NCBI RefSeq assembly: GCF_019578655.1
Contig: NC_063257.1
Coordinates: forward strand, 11,532,001-11,596,000
Direction: 5' to 3'
DNA: 64,000 bases
Source of the DNA: Ricinus communis
Taxonomy: Eukaryota; Streptophyta; Magnoliopsida; Malpighiales; Euphorbiaceae
In this document: one piece after another, positions 23,309 through 35,314 of the stretch
Layout: each line of letters starts with the position of its first letter
Position numbering within the stretch: the first letter of the stretch is position 1
Translations under genes and position numbers: made by a program
Notes under the pieces: generated by a model
Told to the model about the DNA's origin: nothing
What the model saw: the letters and a program-made list of their open reading frames with translations, nothing else
The model's database searches: none

Positions 23309-23429
23309 TCCAAGTGTCAACTTAAGAAAATAAAATAAAAGGCCACATCATTAAATAGGATACCTCACCAACATATTTCATTTATTCTTTCTTCTCTCTC
23401 ATTCTTCTTTTTTCCCTCTACCTTCCCCT

Positions 23430-24120
23430 CTCTCTCCTCGAAATTTAATGCAAAAATGAAATAGTGAATTTCCAAATAAGAAAATTGAAAAACTGGAAAA
23501 CAAGCGAAATCAAGTGACTGTGTAGCAATCAGACTAAAACGCAAATTTGGAAGTCACAACTCTCCGCCACCTGATCTCATCTACGTGTCAATGCTCTTCA
23601 TCAACCTCTACTAAAAACTCCTTAAAAACTCTTCTTTTTCTCTTTCTCTCTCGACTTTTTTGAATAATAATAAGAAGAAGAATAAGAATGTGGCAACTTC
23701 TATTAGCAGCAGCAATAGTAGGATCTACTGGTTTCGTAGCCAAGCACTTACTTCACCACCATGATGAACATTCCAAAGACAAACAAGAACCTCCTCATGA
23801 CTTGATTACCACTCCTGATGTTGTAAATGATGCTAATAAACAATATGGACTCAATAGCAATTTCAATCAGAGTGTTTTTAGGTTTTTCAGCTCTACTTCC
23901 TCTTTGTCTGCTAGTAAGAAAATTAAGAAGAACTCGGCGATTAAGGGTTGCCGATTGAAGTTTGGTACTGTGAATAAGAAGGAGAATCAGAGATCTAGGG
24001 AGTACCTCCTGATTTGCTATTTGTTTGAAGAAGCAAGGAATGAAGTGTAAAGTTTCAAGGGCTTTGTTTTTTTTAGAGGAATGGATTGCAAAGTTTCCAC
24101 GGTCTTAGTTTTTTGGATTA
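23430..24120 (+). pseudogene. Captured host gene fragment inside the Pack-MULE-like element
   Basis: Between the inverted repeats lies promoter- and 5'UTR-like sequence (CT-rich leader at 23620-23660) and an open frame 23688-24050 of 120 residues. It starts with a hydrophobic, possibly membrane or signal segment (MWQLLLAAAIVGSTGFVAKHLL), followed by a His-rich patch, a Ser-rich patch and a basic part (KKIKKNSAIKGCRLKFG). The composition is that of a real gene exon. I do not recognise the family. The tail after about residue 100 may be read-through of an intron or of transposon sequence. Whether it is transcribed cannot be told from sequence. Confidence 0.5.
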
Positions 24121-24378
24121 AATTTTAAAAGAGAGAGAAAAGTAGAGAAAATAAGAGAATAAATGGAATGTATTGCTAAGATGTTCTATTTAATGATGTG
24201 ACCTTTTATTTTATTTTTTTAAAATTGATATTTGGACTGCTTATGGTTAATGAAAATTGATGACAGGAAATTTAGTGTTATTTAACTCAAAATTCGGTGA
24301 ATTTAGTGTTATAAATTAAAATTTAGGGACTTTAGTGTACTAGGGTTAAAATTTAGGGACGATGAGGGTAATTTAGCC

Positions 24379-26580
24379 TTATTTTTAAGTATTTATTTTT
24401 ATAATTTTTTTGATATTAAATTATTATATATTTGATATATATTTGGTATCCATTTGAAAATACCTAGTATATAACTAGTATATTTGTTGTATCTATTTCA
24501 TACTTTTGGTATTTATTTCATATTTTTTATTATATTCTTTTCATATAAATTTAATATAACTTAAATATATAATTATTAAATGTTATTATTGTTGTTTATA
24601 TATGCGATGCATTTATAATAATAGCTTCTCTAAAATATTAAAGAAAATCGTCCCAAAAAAGTAGTATTTGTTGAATTTATTTTAATATATTATATTATAT
24701 TATATATGTGAAATAATATACCATGTAATGAAAATAGATTTGGAAATGAATAATAAACTGAAAATTTAGGAAACTTATTAATGTTCTCATCTCCACATAC
24801 ATTAGAGCTATTTAACCTATGGAATTTTTTTTTTTTTTTTTTTGGCCTTTTCCCAACCCAACGAAAACATTCTATAGGGACGAACTTTCTATTGATCACC
24901 TTTTCTAGGGGTCTTAGCGTAACGTTTTTACGTTAGAAACGTTATATAATTGTGGTGCAATGTTTATGTACCAATAACGGCCATTGCTAAACACTAAATT
25001 TGGGGCGGTAACAGTTTCGATTTTAAAAGTCCGTTTGGTCTTCTCACTGCTCACTTGCATTCACTACTCTCTTTTGCTCACTTAGAGCATCCAAAAATAC
25101 TTTGCATATTTTTCTCTATTAAATTACAAATAATTAATTTTTTATTTTAATTTCTTTTGAAATGCATACATTTCAACAATATTTCTTTTGAAATGCATAT
25201 TTTGTATATTCTTTTATAGTAAACAAGCTAGCTCGCGAGCTTAAACGGGCCGAGCACTACTTAGCTCGAGTTCGGCTTGTTTGCTGAACGAGCTTGAAAA
25301 TATAGCTCGAGCTTAACTCATTTATCTTGATGAAGAAATCTGAATGAGCTTTTATTAAGCCAAGTTTTGAGTAGCTCGCTAGCGATTTGGCTTATTTACA
25401 ATCCTAAAAATGAGTAAAAAGAAAGAATCTGATTCTAAAAAAAATTTTAAAAAAATAAGAAAGAGAAATAATATAATATACTTGATAATCACTTTTTCTC
25501 TTTTTCAGTTTAAAGAGAGAAAATGTGGCTTTTAAGTCATTTTAATAACGATGATGACTTTGAAAGTCTCTTAAAAGTTTAATTTTTACATATACTACCT
25601 GTGATAGAGAATGAGCATGATTTAAGAACTTACTGGGGATGCTCTTACCCGGTCTAAAATTAAGAAAGAAAGACCTAATAACCAATTACAAATCTTAAAC
25701 TTACAGTTTTTAACAATTTTATTCAATTGTTTCAAAAAATTTAAAATAAATACTCATGCTTATAATTTATTTTCCAAATATTTTCTAATGAAATTTTTTT
25801 AAATTACATGGCAAAAAGATGATGTGGAAAGTTCACTGTGATTCCTAAAAGAATAATAATTGTAAATCAATAAAAATAGTTTATCATGGACTTAACAATA
25901 TAACCATTAAAAATCTCACATATATATATTATTTCACACATATTACATTTAAACATAGCAAATTCTTTGTCGACTCATTAATTTTTTTTTTAGTAAACAA
26001 TATTGATTTGCCACGTTATTTTTTTTGTTGTAAGATTTTAAAAGTTGTTGTTGGAAAGTATTTTTAAAAATAAATAAAAAATATAGATATTTATTTTTAA
26101 AAATTTGAATTAATTTGATAAAACTATTAAAAGGTGTAAAATTCAGAATTCTATTAATAATTTGGCCAAAAAAAAAGTATGAGAAAAATTGTAAAAGCTA
26201 TTATGCCAAGCAACAAAGACAATGGCTGGAGCTTGAGTCATATTTTATTTTGTAGTTCAAATGTTTAGAAACATGTCTTGGGAATATATTTTAGCTTACA
26301 CTTAAATCATTGATCACAGAGTTTCAAGTCTGAATTTGGCTCGAATTACTAAAAGTAATTCCGTTGAATTTATAGGAGGAATTAATTGCACACAAAGTAC
26401 TATTTTATTCATAAATATAATTTAATTTAAGTATATATACTTGTACTGCAATATTAAACACACCTCACGGCACTCTAGCATACACTTGCACTTACATATC
26501 TCTCCCTCATTTTTTAGGCACACTTCCAAATTTTCTCCCCACACTCGTATTAAAAAAAGGAGCCAAACTCCTTTTATAGT
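24379..26580. other. AT-rich intergenic with a transposon-like scrap
   Basis: No gene seen. At 25220-25400 there are clustered AGCTCG/CGAGCT words in both orientations (AGCTCGAGC, GAACGAGC), the subterminal pattern of non-autonomous hAT-type elements, but I cannot set its ends. A poly-T run lies at 24826-24843. Confidence 0.4.
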
Positions 26581-26586
26581 ATTGGT

Positions 26587-27275
26587 AAGATGTTGTCTAG
26601 TTCGGAGGTTTGATGCAGCCGATAGTTGTTTCTCGCTAAATAACTATATTAAAGCGTTTGATAAAAACTTAAGAAACAACAGCTGATAATTTATTTAATT
26701 CTGATCAGTTGTCGATTGTATCAACTCTATTTTAAAATTTTTTCTTATCATTTTGATAGCTGATTTATTTTTTTATTTGTTTGGACACGATTATTCTTAT
26801 TAAATCTTATTAATAATAATTTACTATAAGTTGATACCATATAATTATATTTTTTATATTTTATAATAAGTAATTATTATTATGAAATTATTTTTAATAT
26901 TTAAATAATCATAATATTTATAATTATAGTATTTGAATTAAAAAATTTATTAATAGAATCTAAATTTAAATTTCTATTTTTAAAATAATTTTTATAAATT
27001 TTTTAATAATAAATACAGTTGAGCTAATTAAATAAATTATAATATTTTCTTTTATTATAAGTTATATTTAATAATAAATTATATCTTCAATGGCCATTTA
27101 ACATATAAATAGCAACCGCTAATAAAATTTTATCAAACGGTTTAATTTATCAATCATCAGCTACCAACTATCAGCCATCAACTATCAGCTACCAATTATC
27201 AGCCGTCAACTATTAGCTATTAGCCATCAGCTACTAACTGTACTGTTCAGTCCAACTAAACAGGCTCCAAATTGG
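26587..27275. mobile_element. Candidate MITE with AGCTGATAG-type subterminal repeats
   Basis: The right end (27120-27275) consists of degenerate repeats of ATCAGCTACCA and CTATCAGCC and ends CAACTAAACAGGCTCC. The left end has TGTCTAGTTCGGAGG and GCCGATAGTTG, roughly its inverse (TGTTTAGTTGG read from the right). TTGGT occurs just outside both ends. The core is AT-rich without coding potential. The ends are imperfect, so the boundaries are provisional. Confidence 0.45.
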
Positions 27276-27600
27276 TGACATACAGGTTCTAGGAGCTTCA
27301 TTATTGGTGGTGATATATTGTATAAGACATAATAAAAAATTGAAAATGTAGAATAGTTAGGGAGAGTCGGTGCTAAGGGGAGTGTTGGACATCGTCACCG
27401 CCTCTCCCAGTTGCATCATCAAAGAGTCAAAAGGTTGATTGGAATAGACTTCCATATTAGGAAGTTTGGATTTATTGCTGGACGTTAGAAAACAGCTTTT
27501 CAAAAAGTATCAATTTACATATCCTTTTCAAAAAATAGATTCGAAGAAATTTCTTTCTTTTTCTGAGAAGCGCTTTTATCAATTGCAGTCCCAAACAAAG

Positions 27601-27722
27601 CCTATGTGTCATATTATCAGAGGTACATACTTTAGGGTTTAACTTATGAATGATATATAAGCCTACGTGTCATATTATCAGAGGTACATACTTTAGGGTT
27701 TAACTTATGAATGATATATAAG
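27601..27722. repeat. 61-bp tandem duplication
   Basis: Two consecutive 61-bp units (27601-27661 and 27662-27722) differ at a single base, CCTATGTGTC versus CCTACGTGTC. This is a recent local duplication in non-coding DNA. Confidence 0.95.
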
Positions 27723-28291
27723 TACATCTCTAAACTTATTTTGTTATTGTAATTGGACTATTAAATTCAATTTTGATTCTATTGAACTTCTTAAATTATA
27801 ATTTTACTATAATTTAGACATTCATCTAACTTAAATTTGATGTGTGCCTCACTTACGTTACAGTCGTGTGAGTATGAATAAGATAATAATTAAAAATAGA
27901 AAGTATAAAAATTGAAAAAGTACGTTTTGTTAGTCTTGTTTATTTTTTGAATATTAAATAACACTTTTTTCTCTCTTTTTTTATCTTTCTTTCTTTAAAC
28001 AAGTTAAATAAAAAAAAAAAAAAAACTCACATTTCTCTTTCTCTACAACTCAACCAACTACCGAGGAGAGAAAGATATATCTCACTGAAAATTCATATGG
28101 GATTCTTTCATTAGTAACTAAGAGTTTAAAACGATCTAAATTCTTCAAGTTTGACTCGGATTCGATAGGTTTTTTAAGCTTCAAGCTATATTTTATTTTT
28201 AAACCCATTAAAAATTGAAACCGAACTTGAGAGATAAATACTCGGCTTGATATGTTTATGAGTCTTTAGGGTCACTATAATTTATATCTAT

Positions 28292-28363
<72 letters not shown>

Positions 28364-30100
28364 TAAGATTTATGTGTTTTCAAAAAAATATCTTATTTAT
28401 TGATAACAAAGATGAAGTTGGACTAATCTATATTTTGTCTTTTATGTTTAACTCTTATTTATTTTATTTTTTAGCATGGTAATATATTTTCATCTAGTTC
28501 CTTCTAGAGTTTTTTAATACTTTGAAATAATAATTTTTATTTTATTTTCTTCTCAGTTATTTTCAATATTAATAAAATTTGTTATAATTTTATTTATTCT
28601 TGGTTCAAGCTTGATTCGAATTCAATTATTTTTTTTTAACTCATTCAAAATATCTCAAATTCAAGTTAATCTTAATTATTAATATATTTCACCGAACTGA
28701 ACTTGAATAATGATATACTTAGATTGGCTCGACTCGTTTTCAGTCCTATTGATGATGCTCTAAATCACAAACTATATTTCTATTAGGAAAACAATTTCAT
28801 TTCAGCATCAAAAGCTTTGATTTCTAAGCTGTATTCTTCTTAATTTCTTCTTTGATATGGTTATTGTTTGTGGTGATCTAGAGACACCTTCACTTTAAGC
28901 TCTCATTGGAATCCTTTATTACTACCATGAATATAGACAGAGCATAAGCAGTTTCACAAAAAGCAGTTCTCAGCTTTGCTTTCTCAACTTGCTTCATCGT
29001 AGGAGTGAGGGTACTAGTGTTAGCAGTGGTGTCGTGCTGTGATCAATTATTGTGAAATAAAGCTGATGATTAGTATATAAACCTTAAAAAGAAAAACATA
29101 AAAGATTAAAAAGTTACGAGGACATATTCAATCAAAACTTTTAAGGATTTTGATAAAATTTAAAAATTACAGTATATTTAATAATTATTTTAAAAAATTT
29201 TAAATAAGTCATAAGGTATTTAATATAGACTCTTAAAGCATTTAAAAAATCTATAAAAATTATGAATTTTTAATTATCTTTTTATAAATTCTTAATTACT
29301 TTATTATTATAATTAACAATGTTAGTAAGGATATTTTTATTTTATTGTTTTTGATAATAAATAAGTTAAAAATAACGATTTATGTAATTAAAAGATCTAA
29401 TTGGACAAAAGTTGAATTTAAGAACACAATTACAAGAGCTCGACAGATCATTAATTATAATAATAAAATAATAAAATAATTTAAAAATTAAAAATTCTAA
29501 ACAGATAAATAATTTCTGTTTAGAAGAAATTAGAAAATAATACTCCACCACTCAATTCACTGTTACAAGGTTTATGGTTTCAATTACTCACCACAACTTT
29601 TAGCTCTTTTCTAATTTCCAAAATCTAACACTATGTATTCAATCAAAGCGATTGCTGATATTAAGGTGAGTATATTTAATTAAGATTTTTAAAATAGATT
29701 TTTAAAATAAATTATTTTTAAAGAGTTTTTAAATTTTTAATGATTCTTACAGAATTGATCATTTTATAAATAATTTTCACAAATTTTACCTAAAAGTATT
29801 TTTATAGATATTAATAGACTTTTATTGATTTTTATAAACTATTATTTTTCCATTTCTAATTATTTAAAAATAAATTTAATTATTTTATTTTTATTATTTT
29901 TTTACTTTTTTTATGTTTATTTTAACATTATTTCATATAATGTTATATGCAACTTCATTTCATTGTTGCATTAAATTCATATCAATTTTAAAATTTTTAT
30001 CTCATAATATGAACATTATTTTTTTGTCAAGAGAATAATTCTTTTGAAAAGAAATTATAATATTACAATTTGTCTCCAATTAAATCACTGAATCCATGTC
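27723..30100. other. AT-rich intergenic upstream of TNL2
   Basis: No gene recognised. A TAA/ATA microsatellite lies near 28294-28362. At about 28100-28750 the flanks of that microsatellite carry TTCAAG/CTTGAA and CTCGAC/CGG words in opposite orientation, suggesting an old non-autonomous element. The sequence switches abruptly to NB-ARC homology at about 30101. Confidence 0.4.
28294..28362. repeat. (TAA)n microsatellite
   Basis: About 23 uninterrupted AAT/ATA triplets. Confidence 0.95.
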
Positions 30101-33100
30101 CAAGATTGGGAAAGCGCATTGGAGGAGCTTGAAAGAACTCCTCAGCCTAAAATTTTTCATGTTTTAAGATCAAGTTTTGATGCACTGGATGATGAAGAGA
30201 AAAGTATATTTCTTGATATTGCATGCTTTTTTAAAGGGCAACAAATTGATTTCGTGAAGAGAATACTGGATGGTTGTGGCTTCTCAGCAGGCATTGGAAT
30301 TAGTGTCCTTGCTGACAAATGCCTTGTGGCTATCCAAGAAAACAAGCTAGAAATGCACAACTTATTGCAAGAAATGGCTCACGAAATTGTTCGCCAAGAA
30401 TCTGCCAAAGAGCTGGGCAGGCGCAGTAGGTTTTGGAGTCCTAATGATGCCTGTCAAGTGTTGAGGAAAAATCTGGTGAGAGCTTTATCATTTTTATTCT
30501 TTTTTTCATATACTTTTATGATAATAAGCTCAAAAACCAAAGGAAAGATCTTTATATATTCATGTAATTAACATTTGATTTTTACTGTGATATTCAGGGA
30601 ACTGAAAGAGTTGAAGGGATATTTTTTGATACATATAAAATGGGAGCAGTGGACTTGAGTTCCAGAGCCTTTGTGAGGATGTATAATCTTAGGTTGCTCA
30701 AAATCTACAATTCTAGAGTTGGAAATAACTGTAAAGTGAACCTTCCTCAAGGCCTCGATTTTCTTTCTGATGAATTGAGGTATCTTCACTAGGACGGATA
30801 CCCTCTGAGCTATATGCCATCCAATTTTCAAGCAGAGAATCTTGTTCAACTTAACCTTGCTTACAGTAGCATTGAACAACTATGGACAAGAGTCCAGGTA
30901 CCTTTTATTTCTTAATCTTGATTTCGATTCTTGTGCATTTTCTTCGAAAATTTATTGCAACCAATTGTATTGTTTATGCAGAATCTTGTGAGTTTGAAAG
31001 AGATCAACCTTAGCCACTCTGAACACTTAGCTACATTCCCAGACCTGTCACGGGCCAAAAGTCTTGAGATTGTTAATGTTGATTTCTGTTCTAGCTTAGA
31101 AGAAGTTCCTTTATCTATTCGGTTTCTGCATAAGCTTACTGATTTGAATATGAGATACTGCACAAGCCTATTGAGGCTCCCCAGTCGTATTAAATTGAGA
31201 TCATTGAAGACTCTTAACCTTTCTGGGTGCTCAAATCTTAGAGAGTTTCCACAGCTTGGAGAAAACATAACTTATTTAAATTTAAGTGAGACTGCTATTG
31301 ATGAACTTCCAAAATCATTTGGGAATTTTCGCGGACTCATTGCATTGAATCTGAAGGACTTTAAATAACTCCGTAATCTTCCAGAAAGCATTTGTCTGCT
31401 GAAATCACTTGTGACCATTGATCTCTCAGGCTGCTCAAAGGTCACTAGATTCCTAGATATTTCAGGGGATGTACAATTTTTGTACTTATCTGAAACTGCA
31501 ATAGAAGAAATTCCTTCTTCAATTGGTCTTCTCCCTAGGCTCACTTGTTTAGATCTTATGAACTGCAAGAGGCTCAAGAATCTTCCCTCTCTTTTTAAGT
31601 TGGCCTCTCTTGAAAAGCTTATTCTTTCGGGTTGCTCAAGCATCACCGAGTTTCCTCACGTTTCATGGGATATAAAGAAGTTGTTTTTGGATGGGATGGC
31701 AATAGAAGAAATTCCCTCATCAATTAAGTATTTCCCTGAGCTTGTTGAATTAAGCCTACAAAACTGCAAGAGGTTTCGCCGTCTTCCTCGCACTATTTGG
31801 AAGTTTAAATCACTGCAAAAGCTTAATCTTTCAGGCTGCTCCACATTTATGAGTTTTCCAAAAATTTTGGGGGTCATGGGATCATTGAATTATCTTTATC
31901 TAGATGGAACAACTATAAGTAATTTACCATCACCAATGAGAAATTTGCCTGGGCTGTTGAGCTTGGAATTGAGGAGCTGCAAAAAACTTTGTGGGTTGCC
32001 AGAGCTGATCTCAGGGAGAGTTGTCAAATCGCCTGCAGTGGTAAAGAAAATACGATATCTACGTAAGCTAAATCTTAGTGATTGCTGTTTATTGAAAGTG
32101 CCTTATTGCATCAGCTGCTTATCCTCGCTCGAAGAATTGGATCTAAGTGGAAACCGTTTTGAGCAGATACCTGTAAGTATCATTAAGCTCATTGAGCTGC
32201 AACACCTTGGCTTAAGAAATTGCAAGAAGCTAATATCATTGCCAAACCTGCAACCACGCTTAGCAAAATTAGATGCACACAAATGCTGTTCATTGAAGTC
32301 TGTATCACTTGATTCAACTGGAATTGAGGGAAACATCTTTGAATTCTTATTCACTAGTTGCCGCAAGCTGGGTTCAAATCAAAGGCGCAAGATCATTGCG
32401 TATGCCCTAAAAAAATTTCAGGTCTATTCAGAAAAACTGCACCATCAGGTATTTGATCTTCAATTATTTTTTCAATATTCATTTTACAATCTATATAATT
32501 AACAGTCGTGATTTTCCATGGTGCAGACATCGTATTTACTAGCCAGGGAATCTAGCTTCTGCATCCCTTGTGGCATGCCTGAATTGGGTTGGGGGAAGTC
32601 GACTACAATTCAGCTTCCTTCACATTGGGCTAACAGTGATTTCTTAGGTTTCGTGCTCCTGACTTCTATTCTCTGTCTCTGTCGCTACAAATGCATTGAT
32701 GATCATGATTTCCAAGTGAAATGCAGATACCATTTCAAAAATGAATTTGAGGACAACAGTGATCTCTATTGCTACTACGGTGGCTGGTATTGTAGACGAA
32801 CTCTCACTGATGGGCATACTTTAGTCGGGTACGATCCGTGTTTGGATGTCACAAAAGATGATCGATTTGGAAATTACAGTGATGTTACAATTGAGTTCTT
32901 TCCTGTCGACGTGAATGACCATCCATTACAATTAGGGCAGAGCATGGATCGGTCTAATTCGATTATTTATAAATCACTAGTACCATACCAAACCTCGGTT
33001 ATTTTAAAATTGAAGGTATCAGTACTGTACCAAACATAAAAGAATCTAATACCGTATTGTACCAATTTTACGGTTCAATACAGTTCGGTTTGGTGTTATT

Positions 33101-34818
33101 TTCGGTTCTAAAAAATTTAAAAAATATAACTTTAATCTCATCTTTAATCAAATACATTTAGAGAAAATATGATTATCAATCTAAAAAAAGTAGCATGAAA
33201 ATCTGAATTAAAATTGCAATTACATTCTTGAATAATCTGTTTCGCAATTCAGTCACTTGCAAATACAATAATTCATTCAATATTCAAATACAAACCATTA
33301 AAATATATATTACTGCTAGCATAAAAATATTTTACAGATGACAATCATTAAAATAAATAAATTTATAAACTTTATGTAGCACTAAAATAAATGTCGAAAA
33401 TTAGCAAAGGAATGTTATTATCTCCCCTCAAAATTAGCACTCCACATTTAATCTTGGCATAAGGGACTCACCAATCTCAAGATCTTGAATAATTTCTACA
33501 ATAAAAGTAAAAGATTACGTCAATAAGACTTAACAGTATCAACAATAAACAAATATATGTAAAAAGTAAAGAAATGTTACCTGACTCTATGCTTTCAATA
33601 TCCTCTATTGATTTTTCTAGTTGGATATGTTTATTTGAACTTCTAAACCAATCTTGACAACAAATGAGGACCTCTGCTGTTGTAGGAAGTAAAGAACTTC
33701 TATATTGTTAAAAAATATTTTGATAATTTTTTTCTCAAGTTTTGTTTGATCCTTTTCAAAAAAAAAATTAAATTTATAAATATAATTTAATATATTTTTT
33801 ATATTTTAATATTAATTTATAATATTTTAAAAGTTAATAAATTAATTATTTCTAAATATTTAATTTTTTAAGTTTTGTTAGTATAATAATATAAAAATTA
33901 TTTTTATAATATTTATTTCTTAATTTTAATATTTATATAAATTAATACTTTTAGTATAATTAATATTATTATTCTTAAAATAAAAATATTATATAATTAA
34001 AAATTAATTTATTAATAAATATAGTGGAAATAATATTATATTTATATAATAATATCTTTTATAAATCTTACTAATTATATAACTTTTTATTAAATTAAGT
34101 AATTTTTTAATTAACTTGTCAAAGATTTCTAGATAGTAAATAAATTTTAAATCTAGTATTATAGTATGTATACTAGATTACTAGTATCAATATACTATGT
34201 GACATATTAATATATAACTTATATTTTTTATAGAGTATAAAGTATATTATAATATTATAGTTATTTTAATATGTATTATTTTTGTATTTCGATAGCAATT
34301 GCTTGAACTATATAAATGATAAATATAAAATAATTTTTTATAGAGTATATGTATTATTTTTTTTAATATATGTATTATTTATATAATATAAATAATTATT
34401 TATAAATATATTTAAAAAATTCGGTTCTACGGTTTGGTCCGGATCAGTATAAGACGGATCGGTTCTGGTACGGTTATGGTACGGTTTTACTAAAGAACCA
34501 GTACCATACCGTAATAGTAAAAAAATTCGGATCGGTTCAATTCGGTTATAAAAACTTTCAGTTTTTTTCGGTTCTGGTACTTTTCGGTACGGTTATTCGG
34601 TTCGGGCGGGAATCACCGAGATCCATGCTCAGTCTTAATTACAATGTACCAGAGTTGAGGCTTGTCGGGTTTATCCATTATCCCAGGTCATGAGAGAAGG
34701 TCCCATGCTTACTGGTGGGATAACGAGTATGGATTTAAGGATCATTCTTACCTAATATATTAAGTGTACATAAGTTTAGAATGTGGCCCTCATTGGCCTC
34801 TCAAGATTTTTCTTAACT
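30101..34818 (+). pseudogene. 5'-truncated TIR-NBS-LRR copy (TNL2), broken by a hAT insertion
   Basis: Nearly the same sequence as TNL1 from the late NB-ARC onward, introns included. Pieces: 30101-30475 (end of NB-ARC, MHD present as MHN), 30598-30897 (300 nt), 30982-32448 (LRR), 32527-32932 plus 34646 to about 34818 (C-JID exon). The TIR exon and the P-loop half of NB-ARC are absent, the homology starting abruptly at about 30101. A TAG at 30790-30792 replaces the Trp expected in the HWDGYP motif. A TAA at 31366-31368 stands where TNL1 has CAA. A 1,705-bp hAT element splits the last exon. These breaks make it non-functional. The longest LRR stretch stays open and could mislead gene finders. 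Confidence 0.92.
32933..34637. mobile_element. Non-autonomous hAT element in the TNL2 last exon
   Basis: Perfect 8-bp target duplication ATTACAAT (32925-32932 and 34638-34645). The ends are inverted: TAGGGCAGAGCATGGATCGG at the left and, read inward from the right, TAAGACTGAGCATGGATCTC. TNL1 is the empty site. The interior is AT-rich, with subterminal GGTTCGGTACGG-like words in both orientations at 32960-33110 and 34420-34600. There is no transposase frame. The size, duplication length and ends fit a hAT derivative. Confidence 0.9.
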
Positions 34819-35002
34819 ATAAATTCACCTATAAAGTTTTAGATTATTTTCAAAAAATATTTACTAACCCCTGCCCTAAAATTTTATATTTATTAGTTCT
34901 ATCCCCATAACTTAATGAAATTTCAGCAGTATCCTTTTAGTTATTTAATTTGAATTTTCATATATTCCTAAAATTTCATTTTAGTCACCATATTTTTTTA
35001 TG

Positions 35003-35247
35003 GAATAAGTTCTATTTTGGCTCCTAATCGGAGAAGGTCAGAGACCTTTCTTGGTCAATTTAGCACAAAACTTGTTATTTTTGGTATTTTTTGGTTCAAT
35101 TAATCCTAAATTTTTAATTTGCCTCCTAAACTTATCGGAAAATATCAAATAGCCCATTTTGATCTTTTTGGATCAATTTAACATACAACTTGCCATCTGG
35201 CTCAAATGCATTCATTTTATCAACTCTTAGAAAGCGTAACACTCTTT

Positions 35248-35314
<67 letters not shown>

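Larger units (their letters stand above)
12631..24378. mobile_element. Pack-MULE-like inverted-repeat element, split by later insertions
   Basis: The left inverted repeat is in two pieces, 12631-12691 and 23306 to about 23425; the right one is about 24125-24378. They pair in reverse orientation, including the outermost GG(T/C)TAAATTAC with CGTCCCTAAAT and the inner block with the shared motif CACATCATTAAATAG. The flanking 9-mers CTATTTTTG (12622-12630) and TTATTTTTA (24379-24387) agree at 7 of 9 positions, as for an old Mutator-type target duplication. The original element was about 1.15-1.2 kb and held the gene-like insert at about 23430-24120. A caulimovirid copy (12692-23308) interrupts the left repeat. 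Long inverted repeats around a gene fragment are the hallmark of Pack-MULEs. The superfamily is inferred, since no transposase is inside. Confidence 0.72.
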
